The position numbers and the translations under genes were made by a program. This document shows positions 31,080 to 44,317 of a stretch of DNA of 64,000 nt, one piece after another; within the stretch, counting starts at the first letter, position 1, and the number at the start of each line of letters is the position of its first letter. The notes beneath the pieces are model-generated. The model was not told the DNA's origin. It ran no database searches and was given only the letters and a program-made list of their open reading frames with translations. The stretch is from Paraphaeosphaeria minitans (taxonomy: Eukaryota; Ascomycota; Dothideomycetes; Pleosporales; Didymosphaeriaceae): contig WJXW01000001.1 in the NCBI GenBank assembly GCA_015832175.1, forward strand, positions 4,712,001-4,776,000. Reading direction: 5' to 3'.

Positions 31080-32944
31080 AAAACACATTACACAATTAAA
31101 CTAGCAATAACTAAAAGCAGACACGTCGCACAACTAAGAAAGATAATAATAACATAGCCTTAAGACTAGAAGACTTCCTAGAGGAACTACAACCTAAAGA
31201 CGTCGCGCAATAATTAATACTACCTCCTTAGTAAAAAGATAAAGCTAAAGCAATATAGCTTTAATAAGTAGAGGAAGCAATAAACATTAAGGCTATTACC
31301 TTAAGAGGAGAGATTATACAAAAGTACTAAGTAGACAAAGTAAATCTACACAACTACCTACCCCCTTCTCTAAAATAGCTAAACACTTATATAGTGTACA
31401 TAATTACGCAATATTGCGTAAGTAGCCTTAAAAGTAAAGAGGTAATCTCTTCTTTTACTAAAGATTTTAATAACTAGAAAGAGAGAACTTTTAATAAAAT
31501 TAGTTATATAGTAAGAAAAGAGCTTATTACTTTTCTTATAAAGAAAGGCTTTGTTACTACTAATTCTATAACAAAGAATACCTATATAAAGAAACTCTTT
31601 AAACTATTATAGCTTAACTATAAGCTATAGACCCTTCGCACAATAACGCTACAACTATAACCTAAACTACTTCGCATAATCCTAATAATACAACCTACAC
31701 TATCTATAGGTAATATATATATATATAGAGCACAGCTAGGGCCTATCTCTATACGTGCGAGGTTAGAGACACTATATATAGAGCTACACTAGTGGTAACA
31801 GCCTAAAACCTAGACTACTTTTGCCCAATAAACTATATTGTATAAAGAGGCTAGACACTCCTAGTCTCCTTAATAACTAGGAGATTATACTTATATCTAG
31901 CTAGACAAGATTATTCTTTTTTAAAAGGCTTAGAGTAAAGAGAATAACTATACTAGTAGGCTATATAACATCCTAGCAGACAAGGCAAAAGTCTTTAGAG
32001 AACTATACTACAGGCTAGATATACTACAAGACTAGTATATAAACATCTTCTTAGGAATCCTTTCTAATCGTGCGAGTACCTACTACCTACACAACATTAG
32101 ACTAGGACTTCTATAAGATAAATTATACGATAGACTAAATAGGCACTTTAACACTAGTGTTAATTATAATTAGTACTAGATAGACTAGACCACTCTTACT
32201 TTTAAACGCTATAAAAGGGATAATCTAGCTACTACATCGCATAAGGCCCTAGAAGTAATAATTAATAAGCTTACTTTAGCCTAAAGGGCTTTTAGATAAG
32301 GCTTTAGTAGTAAATTATAACTACACACTACTATTATATAAGTATACTGCAGCTATCCTAACCTTAAATAAGCTATATTTAACCCTAAAAATATAGTAAA
32401 AGGCTTACTTAGTAACCTTCGTGCATTACTCTAAGTTACTAAAAATAAGAAAAAGTTATAGTTTCTTTAAAATAGTAAAGAGGTGTACTATACTAATTAA
32501 TAATATAACAATTCTAATTGCATAAGAAGATCTAGCCCCTCTAGAGGCAGATTAACCTTTAGACTAAAAAGAAGGGGTAATTTTAGAAGTTTAAGCTCTT
32601 ACATAAAGTAGAAATACTTTATATACTATAAAGAAAGATACTAGTCTACTAACTATCTACTAAGGGATACCTAGCGAGCTAGAAGGTAATATATATTATT
32701 ATACGCTAACTTCTACAAACATAAACCCTCTACTATAGATATATAAGCATACATCCTTAACTTTAAAAAAGAGCTAGAGGAAGAAAACTATTACACAAAA
32801 GAGGAGGAAGATAAATAAAACTAATAGAGTAATAAAGAAAAAGCACAGAAAGCTATCTTATACCTTACTTCTACTATATACCTTTATTGCACGACTAGGA
32901 GCGATCCTTCTATACCTACTTACTAAAACCTAGCGCTAAGTATC
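31080..32944 (+). pseudogene. RIP-mutated gag of family B
   Basis: A long plus-strand region with RIP stops. Near 32,609-32,680 the frame reads KYFIYYKERY, stop, STNYL, which with the usual C-to-T changes undone resembles the Cys/His knuckle (KEGCWSTNH type) that I remember from fungal Ty1/copia gag proteins. It ends near 32,930, where a family A LTR is inserted. Family assignment rests on this one motif. Confidence 0.45.
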
Positions 32945-33400
32945 TATTAAATCCAAGAGGGTAGCTAGTCCTAAAGGGTTAAGGTTGGTTCTTAGGCAGA
33001 AGTACTTACAGAAGCTAGAAGGTCTTATTAATATAATAGTATTTTACAAAGTGTAATAAGTTAATAATTTAGTCTACTAGAATCTAAACAATAGATTAAT
33101 AAACAGATTAAACACAAGTATAGAGAGCCTATTCTTACGTTCCTATATACTAAGTAGTCCCACACATCCTAGAATCCTATATATCCTAGAGTCCTATATA
33201 TCCTAGAGTCCCATATGTCCTAGAGTCCTGTGCGGGCGAGTCCCACGCGTCTTAGAGTTCCTATATAGGTGAGGCCTGTGCGGTCCTTAGGACCCTTAGG
33301 ACCTATAACCTATTACCTAACTGCTTAGTTAGCTAACTCTAGTAGACTAGTAGTCTAATAAACTTATGCCCTACTACTTATACGTAGCTAGATCCTAATA
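32945..33400 (-). repeat. Family A LTR, type II (456 bp)
   Basis: It begins TATTAAATCC (TGTTAAATCC before RIP) and ends GATCCTAATA. The first 200 or so bases match all family A LTRs; the rest is the type II U3 with 17-bp repeats of the form CCTAGAGTCCTATATAT. Same length as the plus-strand copy at 36,362. Confidence 0.85.
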
Positions 33401-36361
33401 TTATCCTCCCTCTCTAAGTTTAATATCCTTATAAGTTAACTACCTATAAAGTTATTATCTTGTTCTATTTAATATTGCTATAGTTAAGCTAATTATTTTA
33501 AAAAAGACTACGTTTTTATAATAGTTACCTATTTATACTATGCTAAGAAGAAATATACTTATTATCTTTCTTTTTTACACTCTTAGTGTACTAACTATAT
33601 TAGATAGAGAAACTAGAAGTGTAAGCCTAAAGAGATCCTTTTACTAGATTATTTAAAAATAAATGCTAAAATAGAGAGGTTAGAAAAGTTAGAGGCTAAA
33701 GAGGAGGCAAAGCTCTATATTAAAAAAGAGCTAGCTAAAATAGCTCTTCTTTACGCCTATTAGGCGTAAGAGAAGATAACGCACTTACGTAATTAGTAAA
33801 AGAAATTATATTAGAAAAAATAAGAATTATTTAATTATAATATAAGTACTATAGATAAGTTAGAAGCACTTAAGGTGTAGGAAAAGTTAGTATAAGCTAC
33901 TACGTTAATAAATCCTAACGCGCTGTTAGGCGCTAAGGTAATTAACTAGTCTATTCTATAGGCTAGCCCCTATACTAGTAGTGATTCCTAGGTGCGTCCT
34001 AGTTATTTCTAGTAAAATTTCTTAATCTTTTACTAATAGTTTTCTAGATTATTTTTTAGTTCCTAAGTGTTTTCGCTATGTGGGTAACTTTTCTACTTAA
34101 TAAGATACGTGTTATTATACTAATTATATTCTAGAATTCTTTTAACCTTAAATTTATTTTCTTCTTTAGTCTAGTGGTAGAAGGTAGTTTTAACTAGTGT
34201 ATTAGAGTCTACTAGTTCTAGTAGTAATACGTAGAATACTAGGTGTATTTTTACATCTAGTAGTAGTTCTAACTTATAGTTTACTAGTAATATTTGCTTA
34301 GAAATATAAAATAGTCTAACCTTAATATAATCTAGTTTCTTGTGTTTTTTCTTCTGAGTTTAAAGGTTCTTTATAAGTAGATATACTTTATCCCCCTTCT
34401 TTAGCTAAGGTGCTATTTTTTGTTTTTAGTTTTAGTATAAAATTAATTACTACTAAGCTTTCTTAAGATTCTCTTAGAGTTATTAGTGTATTTTCTTTAT
34501 ATTTTCTACTATATTTATAGCTTCTTTTGCTTTAATTGTTATAGGAAATTGTTAGTTAAAGAGATATAGGTGTTTTCTATAGTTTATATAGAATAGTGTA
34601 TATCCTAATACTACTAATACTTTGTTATTATAGGCTAACTATGCTATAAGTAGTAATAAAACCTAGTTATTTTTCTAACTATTGTAGTAGATACGTAGGT
34701 ACGTTTCTATAGTTTAGTTCGTACGTTCTATCTATCTGTCTGTTTATAGATAGTAAGCTGTTAATAGTTTTTATTTTGTTCTAAGCAGTGCTATAAGCGT
34801 TATCTAATAATTTAACGTAAAGAGCTTGTCTCTATTACTAATAATTATTTTTAGGATTCTGTAGTGTCTAACTAGTTAGTCTAGGATAAGAAAAGCGAGT
34901 TCTTTTACTATTATTTTTTTAAGGCATAGAATAAGCTTAATATACTTAGTTAGTTAGTAGACTATTACTAGTATACTATTTTATTTAATTCCTATTATTA
35001 GATTCTTAGAGTTTAGAATTTCTATAATAAAATCTATAGCGATGTCTTCCTATAGTGTTGTTAGTATTCTAATTACTTATATCTCTCTATATTTAAGATA
35101 TATGCTGTGTTTATTTCTTTAGTATTCTATATATTTATAGATATAAGTTATTACAGCTTCCTTAATTCTTTTAAAGGTGTAATTCTTTTAGATAAGTTCT
35201 ATTATCTTTGTGATGCCTAGGTGTCTATATATAGGGTTATTGTAGTATTATTAGATAATCTTAGTCTGTAGATATTCTAGAACTTCTTAGTTAATTACTA
35301 AAAGTTAATTTAGTTTTACTATTAGCTCTAGAGATCTATCTTTAGCTTTGCAAAGGATTATAGAGAAAGTTTTTACTTTTTCTTTTACTAGATTACTTTG
35401 TTAGCTAAGAGCGTCTACTCTGCTATTTTCTTTCCTAGCTATATAGATAATTTTAAACTTATACTACTCTATAGTTTACAACTATCTTTGTTATTATAGC
35501 GTAAGTTCTTTTATTATTGTGAACCTTAGAAGGTTCTTATAATCTATATAAATTTCTAGCGTTAAGTAACTAAGTGTATAAATCCTCTAGTACTTTAAGG
35601 CTTTAATAATAGCGTAGAGTTCTTTATTATGTACATTGTATTGTGTTTTAGCGTTATTAAATTTGTATAAGTAATAGGCAATTAGGTGCTATTTGCTATT
35701 ATGTTTTTATTTAGCGTAGGCGCCTAGCGTAAGATCGCTAGCGTCTATTTTAAAGCGTAGTAGTTTATCGCTTCTAAAATAAATAAGAATAAGTTCTATA
35801 ATATATACTGTCTTAAGGAGTTAGAATAACATTCTACACTTATTTATCTATTTAAAAAGTACATCCTTCTTTGTAAGATTTATTAAAGGTATTATAACCT
35901 TTATGTAATCTTGGATGAATTGTTAATTAAATCTATAGAATCTTAAGAATTCTTAGATATTCTTAGCTATCTTTAGTATTAGCCAGTTCTTAATATATTT
36001 AACTTTACTTAGTGCTATTTTAATTCCTTCTATAGTAATAATGTGTTCTAGGAATTTAAGTTATTTAACGTTAAACTTACATTTCTTAAGTTTAATACAA
36101 AGGTATACTTTATTTAGTACTTCTAGTACTGTCTATACATGCTTAGTGTAGTCCAATTTGTTTTTAGAAAAGACAAGGATATTATCTATATACGCAATAA
36201 TAAATATGTCTAGATATTTATAAAGTACGTTGTTAATAAGTGCTATAAAAGCTGCTAGTGCGTTTGTAAGTCTAAATAGCATAACCTTGTACTCAAATAG
36301 TCTGTAGCGTAATTAAAATACTATTTTCTATTCTTTACCTTTCTTAATTTGTATAAGGTAG
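33401..36361 (-). mobile_element. Family A type II element, 3' internal part, truncated in reverse transcriptase
   Basis: Minus-strand gag-pol remnant: polypurine tract next to the LTR, an accessory frame, integrase, RNase H and part of the reverse transcriptase. Around 36,175-36,210 the minus strand gives the active-site strand of a Ty3/gypsy RT (YIDNILVFSK). It is cut at 36,361 where the plus-strand type II LTR begins. The same pol sequence continues uninterrupted at 59,020 in another copy, which defines the break. Confidence 0.75.
33570..33930 (+). pseudogene. Divergent antisense accessory frame of the type II subfamily
   Basis: In the same place and orientation as the accessory ORF of type I, but with different sequence: Lys/Glu-rich segments such as LDYLKINAKIERLEKLEAKE and EAKLYIKKELAKIALL, predicted coiled coil. 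TAG/TAA stops at likely Gln/Trp sites. Boundaries are approximate. Confidence 0.4.
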
Positions 36362-36817
36362 TGTTAGGATCCGGCCGCGCGCGAGCAGCGGGGCACGAGT
36401 TTATTAGACCACTAGTCTAACAGAGTCAGCTAACTAAGCAGTTAGGTAACAGGTCACGGGTCCTAAGGGTCCTAAGGACCGCACAGGCCTCGCCTGTATA
36501 GGAACTCTAGGACGCGTAGGACTCGCCCGCACAGGACTCTAGGACATATAGGACTCTAGGACATATAGGACTCTAGGACATATAGGATTCTAGGATATAT
36601 AGGACTACTTAGTATATAGGAACGCGAGAATAGGCTCTCTATACTTGTATTTAATCTATTTATTAATCTATTATTTAGATTCTAGTAGACTAAATTATTA
36701 ACTTATTACACTTTATAAGATACTATTATATTAATAAGACCTTCTACCTTCTATAAGTACTCCTGCCTAAGAACTAACCTTAACTCTTTAGGACTAGCTA
36801 CCCTCTTAGATTTAATA
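36362..36817 (+). repeat. Family A LTR, type II (456 bp), plus orientation
   Basis: It begins TGTTAGGATCCGGCCGCG and ends CTTAGATTTAATA. U3 contains a GC-rich head, unusual in this block, and four copies of a 17-bp repeat AGGACTCTAGGACATAT (36533-36600). The TTAGTATATAGGAACGC to end part is the constant region. Confidence 0.87.
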
Positions 36818-39800
36818 TTTTAAACACCCTTAATATAAGTACTTTATAAACTTCTACCTCTTCTATAGCTTTAGGTGCCACTAAGATTACTTCTATAAAG
36901 GATAGTAGTAAGGCGTATAAACCTAATCTCTACTTTAGTAAATAATCTTAAACTAACGTCTAAATTCTCTAGTTAGACTTCTACTTCTTTAACTTAGATA
37001 AACCTCTTAAAGATAAAAAGAAAGTTATCTTTGCAGCGATATATATGCAAGGAGATATAGGATTATAGATCTATCTTTACCTTAAAAAGTACCTAGGAGT
37101 AGACTATAATAATAATAATAATAATTACGTAAATAAGCACGCTAATGCAGTTAATATTATTAAGAATTATAATAACTTTAAGAAATACCTTAAATAACTC
37201 TTTAGAATTACTAATAAGGACTCTATTACAAAAGCAAAGATTTAGACTATAACTTAGAAATAATTAGTAGCTAAGTATATAACTAAGTTTTATAGATACG
37301 CTGTGTAACTTAACTAAGATAATAAATCTCTTTAGAATATATATAAATAAGGACTTAAATAGAAACTATGTAAGGAACTTCTACGTAGTAGTGCGCGAAT
37401 TACTAACCTTAAGAAACTATATAAAGAAACTATTAAGATTAACAGAGAATAGTTCTTACTATAACAGGAGCTTTACTAAAACCCTAGAGCGATAAGCTTT
37501 AGACAACTAGCAAAAATAATTTATAAAAACCCTATTAGAATTATCTAAAAGCAATAGCTAAGGAACTACTAAAAATATAAACTAATAGAAGATGTCTAGT
37601 TTAACTACTTAAGTAAAGGAAAAGGAGGAAGGATAGGCCCTAAGCAGCCTAATAAACGCGTCTCTAATAGAAGTTAATAACTAATAACTAAAACCCGTAA
37701 ATGCTTTACATATAGTAAACTAGGCCATATAGCCAGGAACTATAGATTAAAGAACAAAGTCTATTAAACTAAGTTAAATATACTAACTATTAAGAACTAA
37801 GAACCTAATAAGGAATAGGAAGTTATTACAACGCTATTTAGTTACTAATATGTTACACTAGAATAAAGTAAGCGATTAGATTCACCTAACTTACAATTAT
37901 ACAAAGATCTAGAAGACAACTCTAACGTATACCACAACGCAGAAGACGTAAAAGAGATACTAAGATCTTCTACTCCTTACCTATAAAGTAGGCGGGAAGA
38001 AAACAACCCTATGTTACCTAAGTATAAACTAAATGTTTAGAATTACATAGAACCCTACTAGGCACTAAAAAGGATGTAACCCTACAAAAATAAGAAGTTA
38101 GACTACGTACTAAAGTACTATCTAGACTACTAAAACCCTACACACTAATTCTATATGTGGACGCATTGCGAAGAACTAATATATACATAACACAAGGCAG
38201 AGAAAAAGGAGAATAAGAAATAACCTAAAAAGAAACTACACTATAGATAGATATAGATAGACTGCCCTATCGCAGCTTACGACAAGCACCTCTAGGATAA
38301 ATAATAAGTAAAATACTTTCCTTATCTTACGCTAAAGGGCAATAAATGCTATAATATACTTATTAATAGAAACTGTATACAACTATACTAGTACACGTGT
38401 CTAAACTAAAACTGCGAATACTACTACATAGCTAAACGTTTAGACAGCTTTGTAAACTGCCCTACGTAAGAAGTAATAATAGAACTACTAATTTAACTAG
38501 TATATAGGAATAGTAAAGACTACAGAAGGAAAAATAGAAAAACATCCTTATAGGAAGAAGAAGAAAAAGACAATCTACATAAGCTATGTACTTAAGAATA
38601 ATAATAGAAGCAGATGCTTAGAAACGCATACTAGGCACTAGAACTTAACTATAACCTACACAAATAGATATTTTTTTAGGCCTAAACTTAGATAAGAAAA
38701 CGCCTTTATTAAATTAAATGCTATAGTAAGTATAGTATTAGTTAAGCTACTAGTACAGCTTAAAGGAATATAGGCTTAAGCTCTTGTAGACTTAAGAGTA
38801 GGAAAGAACTTTATATCTTATTAGACAGCAAGATAAGCAGGACTTATAATGTTAGAGAAAGAAGTACCCTATATTATCTATGTCGCAAATAGATCCCTAA
38901 TGCCTAAGACACCTTAAATATACTAGAAGGTCACTACCACAATAATAGTCTAAGGATATAGAGAGAAACTTACCTTAGATGTCTTACTAGGATCTAAGCA
39001 TAAGTTAGTTTTAGAATTACCTTAGTTAATAATACACAACCTGTAGATTAACTAGGGTACAAAGAAAATATTATTTAAACGCTGTAATTATGTATTATAA
39101 GCAAAGCCTACGCATTAACTAAAAATAATAGTAGATAAGGGAGTTATTAACAACATAATACTGTGACAGATAGTTAAAAAAGGGAAGCACACCTTAGTAG
39201 ACGCTAGTAGGAACTACTAGGTTAAGAAGCGCAAGAAGGAGGATAATAGCACACCTTTTACCTTACTAAGAGAGTATAGGAAATGGACATACATATTCAC
39301 GGAAAAGGAAAGAAAAGTAAACCTACTAGAATATTAACCCTAGGATCTTATAATAGACCTAGAAGAAGGGAAGACGCCACCCTTTAGACTACTATATAGT
39401 AAGATAGGAGAAGAACTCCTTAAGAAACGTAATTTTATTAAAATAAACCTTAAGAAAGGATATATATAACTATTAAAGTCACTAGCAGTAAGCCCTTTTA
39501 TATTTATTAAGAAAAAGGATAGATTAGACAGACTATGCGTTAACTACTAACAACTTAATAATATAATAATAAAGAACCAATATCTACTACTAAACATTAT
39601 AGAGTTACGAGATTAACTATCTTAAGCTAAGATATTCATAATAATAGATCTAAGAGACAGTTACTACCTTATACAAATTAAGAAAGGTAAAGAATAGAAA
39701 ATAGCGTTTTAATTACGCTACAGACTATTTAAATATAAGGTTATACCTTTTAGACTTACAAACGCACTAGTAGCTTTTATAGCACTTATTAATAATATAC

Positions 39801-42621
39801 TCTGCGAACATCTGGACATATTTATTATTACGTATATAGACGATATCCTTGTCTTTTCTAAAAACAAATTAGACTACACTAAGTATATATAGACAGTACT
39901 AGAAGCACTAGATAAAGTATGCCTTTGCATTAAACTTAAGAAATACAAGTTTAACGTTAAATAACTTAAATTCCTAGGACATATTATTACTATAGAAGGA
40001 ATTAAGATAGCACTAAGTAAAGTTAAATACATTAAGAACTAGCTAATACCAAAGACAGCCAAGAATATCTAAGAATTTTTAGGATTTTATAGATTTAACT
40101 AACAATTCATCTAAGATTACGTAAAGGACACGATACCTTTAATAAATCTTATAAAGAAGGACGTACCCTTTAAATAGACAAATAAGTGTAGAATGTTATT
40201 CTAACTCCTTAAGATAGTATGTATTATAGAACCTATCTTTATTTATTTTAGAAGTGATAAACCACTGCGCTTTAAAATAGACGCTAGCGATCTTACGCTA
40301 GGCGCCTACGCTAAACAAAAACATAATAGTAAATAGTACCTAATTACCTATTACTTATGCAAATTTAATGACGCCAAAATATAATATAACGTACACAATA
40401 AAGAACTCTACGCTATTATTAAAGCCTTAAAGCACTAGAGGATTTATACGCTTAGTTACTTAACACTAGAAATCTATATAAATTATAAGAACCTTCTAAG
40501 GTTCACAACAACAAAAGAACTTACGCCACGACAACAAAGATAGTTATAAACCACAGGGTAGTACAAGTTTAAAATTATCTATATAGCTAGAAAAGAAAAT
40601 GGTAGAGCAGACGCTCTTAGCTAACAAAGTAATCTAGTAAGAGAAAAAGTAAAAACCTTCTCTGTAATTCTTTACAAAGCCAAAGATAAATCTCTAGAAC
40701 TAACAGCAGAACTAAATTAACTTTTAGTAATTAACCAAGAAGTTCTAGAACATCTACAGACCGAGATTATCCAACAATACTACAATAACCCTATGTATAG
40801 ACACCTAGGCATTACAAAAACAATAGAACTTATCTAAAGGAATTACACCTTTAAAGGAATTAAGGAAGCTATAATAACTTATATCCGCAAATGTGTAGAA
40901 TACTAAAGAAACAAACACAGTATATATCTTAAATATAAAGAGATGTAAGTAATTAGAATACTAACAGCACTATAAGAAGACATTACTATAGATTTTGTTA
41001 TAGGAATTCTAAACTCTAAGAATCTAACAACAGGAATCAAATACGACAGCATACTAATAATAGTCTACTAACTAACTAAGTATATTAAGCTTATTCTATG
41101 CCTTAAAAGAATAACAGCAAAGGAACTCGCTTTTCTTATCCTAGATAGACTAATTAGATACTACAGAATCCCAAAAACAATTATTAGCGACAGAGACAAG
41201 CTCTTCACGTTAAATTATTAGACAACGCTTATAGCACTGCTTAGAACGAAACAAAAGCTATTAACAGCTTACTATCTATAAATAGACAGACAGACAGAAC
41301 GTACAAACCAAACTATAGAAACGTACCTACGCATCTACTGTAATAGTTAGAAGAATAACTAGGTTTTATTACTACCTATAGCACAGTTAGCCTATAATAA
41401 CAAAGTATTAGTAGTATTAGGACATACACCATTCTATACAAACCACAGAAGACACCCACATCTCTTTAACTAATAATTTCCTACGATAATTAAAGCAAAA
41501 GAAGCTATAGATATAGTAAAAAACAAAAAAAAAAATACACTAATAACTCTAAGAGAATCTTAAGAAAGCTCAGTAATAATTAATTTTATATTAAAACAGA
41601 AAACAAAAAATAGCACCTTAGCTAAAAAAGGGGGATAAAGCATATCTGCTTACGAAGAACCTTTAAACTTAGAAGAAAAAACATAAGAAACTAGATTATA
41701 TTAAGGTTAGACCATTTTACATTTCTAAGCAAATATTACTAGTGAACTATAAGTTGGAACTACCGCCAGATGCGAAGATATACCCAGTATTCCACGCATT
41801 ACTACTAGAACCAGCAGACCCTAATACACTAGTTAAAACCACCTTCTACCACTAGACTAAGGAAGAAAATAAATTTAAGGTTAAAAGAATTCTGGAATAT
41901 AATTAGCATAATAACATGTATCTTGTTAAATAGAAAGGTTACCTATATAGTAAAAACACCTAGGAACCAAAAAACAATCTAGGAAACTGTTAGCAAAAGA
42001 TTAAGGAATTCCACCAGAAACATAAATATACCTAGGAGGATTATAGTACTAACGCTATAGTGTCCACTATATTAAGCGTTAACCACATTACTACAAAGTA
42101 ACTAACAGTCGCTGCAGTAGTAAGATAATTAATAATATCTATATTTACGTTCTTACTATCCGCAGTTATTTCCGCAGCCAGACATAATATCTTCTTATAA
42201 GCACGCTCTTTAGCCTAAGCTAGTATCTTCTTATTTTATAATAACCACACTATTAGGAGAGACAACGCCTTCTTATCCTCTTTAACCTTCTTCTTATACT
42301 TCTTACAAGTTTTATTCAGCAATAACCAGCTTATATTTATACACAGACAACCTAAGCGAACACATTTAGAACACTTTAAACCTAAACCTAGTATAACGTA
42401 GTAAATAGAACCTTTAAAACTATAATTAATATAAGGGCTCTCTATAATAATATTAGCTTCTTAGATCTCGCGATACAATTAATGTTTTTAAACAGTAGAG
42501 TCGCTAGGCATAATGCTAACAGATGTACTTATAGTAAGCAGGGTTAGCAGAACAGCTTATGTAACAATAGCCAAGGTCTAGACATATAATTCAGGATAAA
42601 TCTGTAAAAGAGAGGGGATAA
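36818..42621 (+). mobile_element. Family A Ty3/gypsy internal region (gag-pol), RIP-mutated
   Basis: Plus strand. Gag lies from about 36,900 with a CCHC knuckle near 37,690 (KCFTYSKLGHIARNY; Cys now Tyr). The aspartic protease is near 38,755 (LVDL, formerly LVDSGA-like). The reverse transcriptase is about 39,300-40,100 with TYIDDILVFSKNKLDYTKY near 39,830. RNase H follows (KIDASDLTLGAYAKQKH near 40,275), and integrase about 40,700-41,800. A polypurine tract AAAAGAGAGGGGATAA touches the 3' LTR. TAG/TAA interrupts the frame every few codons, nearly always at Gln or Trp sites. It is dead. Confidence 0.85.
42041..42511 (-). pseudogene. Antisense accessory ORF of family A, copy 2
   Basis: 471 bp, ATG at 42511 (minus) to TAA at 42041, exactly the length of the copies at 54,920 and 56,172. 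It lies between integrase and the 3' LTR, opposite to gag-pol. RIP-type stops only, no frameshift seen. Confidence 0.65.
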
Positions 42622-43051
42622 TGTTAGGATCTAAAATCCACATAATAGCGAGAAGCTAGTTTTGTACCTAGTAGGCGCGTAGTAAGGATTAAGCGGGGAC
42701 TTAATACTAGCTACGCCTTAAATAAAAGAGTTACGTAACTACTCTCTATAGAGCGCTTAATTACTCTGTGCAGAGTATAATACACATAACCACTCTACAC
42801 AGAGCGCTCTCTATAGAGCGCTCCCCACAAAGTGGACTTTACTTAGTATATAGGAACGCAAGGATAGACTCTCTATACTTATATTTAATCTGTTTATTAA
42901 TCTATTATTTAGATTCTAGTAGACTAAATTATTAACTCATTACACTTCGCAAGATACTATTATATTAATAAGACCTTCTACCTCCTATAAGTACTCCTGC
43001 CCAAGAACCAACCTTAACCCTTTAGGACTAGCTACCCTCTTGGATTTAACA
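42622..43051 (+). repeat. Family A LTR, type I (430 bp), plus orientation
   Basis: TGTTAGGATCTAAAATCC to CTTGGATTTAACA, directly after a polypurine tract. U3 is type I with palindromic GAGCGCTC motifs, unlike the type II U3 of the LTR at the other end of the same internal region (36,362). Confidence 0.87.
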
Positions 43052-43227
43052 CTATTACTACCTATTTACACAAGAGTAGGTGTAAACAGGACCTCTACTA
43101 CATAGTAACACTGCACCTACCTTATAACCTATTCTAATAGGGGAAGGCTAACTATATAGATAAAGAAAGATAGGAAAGGGAAAGTATATAATAGATATAA
43201 GCTATTACACAAAAGAAAAGTTGCTAG

Positions 43228-43464
43228 TGTCTATATAGTTTATTATACAAATAGCACTAAGTAAAATAGGGGCCTACCTACCTATAGGGACCTGCACAAG
43301 GACCCACTACTTAGGTTAGCGCTAAGAGGCAGAGACTTTATAAAGCCCTTAGTGCCCCTTTGTACAATAGACAAGACGTAATTAATTAAACTACTTCTTA
43401 CCCTTTGCACAATAGTATACTATTAACCCTTAAATGCTTAATTGTAGATTAAGCCAAACCTACA
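43228..43464 (+). repeat. Family B 3' LTR
   Basis: 237 bp, TGTCTATATAG to CCAAACCTACA, followed by CTAAC, the duplication shared with the left end of the element at 30,497. Confidence 0.85.
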
Positions 43465-44079
43465 CTAACTATACTATAGGTAGTAATAAAACCTAGTTAT
43501 TCTTCTAACTATTATAGTAGATGCGTAGGTACGTTTCTATAGTCTAGTGTATACGTTCTATTTATCCGTTTGTTTGTAGATAGTAAGCTGTTAATGGTTT
43601 TTATTTTATTCTAAATAGGGCTATAAGTATTATCTAGTAATTTCACGTAAAGAACTTGCCTCTATTACTAATAATTATTTTTAGGATTCTATAATGTCTA
43701 ATTAGTTAATCTAAAATAAGAAAGGCGAGTTCTTTTACTATTATTCTCTTAAGATATAGAATAAGTTTAACGTACTTAGTTAGTTAATAGACTACTACTA
43801 GTATACTATTATATTTAATTCCTGTTATTAGATCCTTAGAGTTTAGAATTCCTATAATAAAATCTATAGTAATATCTTCCTATAGTGCTGTTAGTATCCT
43901 AATTACTTATATCTCTCTATACCTAAAATGTGTACTATGTTTATTTCTCTAGCATTCTATATATTTATAGATATAAGTTATTACAGCCTCTTTAATTCCT
44001 TTAAAGGTGTAGTTCCTTTAGATAAGTTCTATTGTTTTTATAATACCTAGGTGTCTGTACATAGGGTTATTATAGTATT
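43465..44079 (-). mobile_element. Family A integrase fragment (host of the family B insertion)
   Basis: It continues the element of 28,594-30,501 after the family B insertion, with the same integrase-region sequence as 57,297-57,900. It is cut at 44,080 by a second, reversed family B LTR. Confidence 0.75.
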
Positions 44080-44317
44080 TATAGGTTTGGCTTAATCTGC
44101 AATTAAGCATTTAAGGGTTAATAGTATACTATTATATAAAGGGTAAGAAGTAGGGTTAATTAATTACGTCTAGTCTATTATATAAAAGAGTACTAAGGGC
44201 TTTATAAAGTCTCTGCCTCTTAGCGCTAACCTAAGCAGTGGGTCCTTATGCGGGTCCCTATAGGTAGGTAGGACCCTACTTCACCTAGTGCTACTTGTAT
44301 AATAAACTATATAGACA
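44080..44317 (-). repeat. Family B LTR, reversed
   Basis: 238 bp, reverse complement of the LTR at 43,228. It begins TATAGGTTTGG and ends CTATATAGACA. Confidence 0.85.

Larger units (their letters stand above)
30502..43464 (+). mobile_element. Family B element with 238-bp LTRs, gag-only, hosting nested insertions
   Basis: The 5' LTR is 30502-30739 and the 3' LTR 43228-43464. The left host flank ends CTAAC (30497-30501) and the right flank begins CTAAC (43465-43469). The joined flanks rebuild the family A integrase segment found uninterrupted near 57,290, so both ends belong to one insertion. Internal sequence is 30740-32944 (gag) and 43052-43227 (176 bp before the 3' LTR); what lies between is family A DNA. 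A second copy (44,318 on, reversed) shows that only about 120 bp of own sequence are missing at the insertion point. No protease, integrase or reverse transcriptase is seen, so it appears non-autonomous. Confidence 0.6.

Noticed and set aside
36362..36400. GGATCCGGCCGCG looks like a cloning-vector polylinker
   Set aside because: It is the start of a natural type II LTR: the remainder of the LTR matches the copy at 32,945, and no other vector sequence is present.
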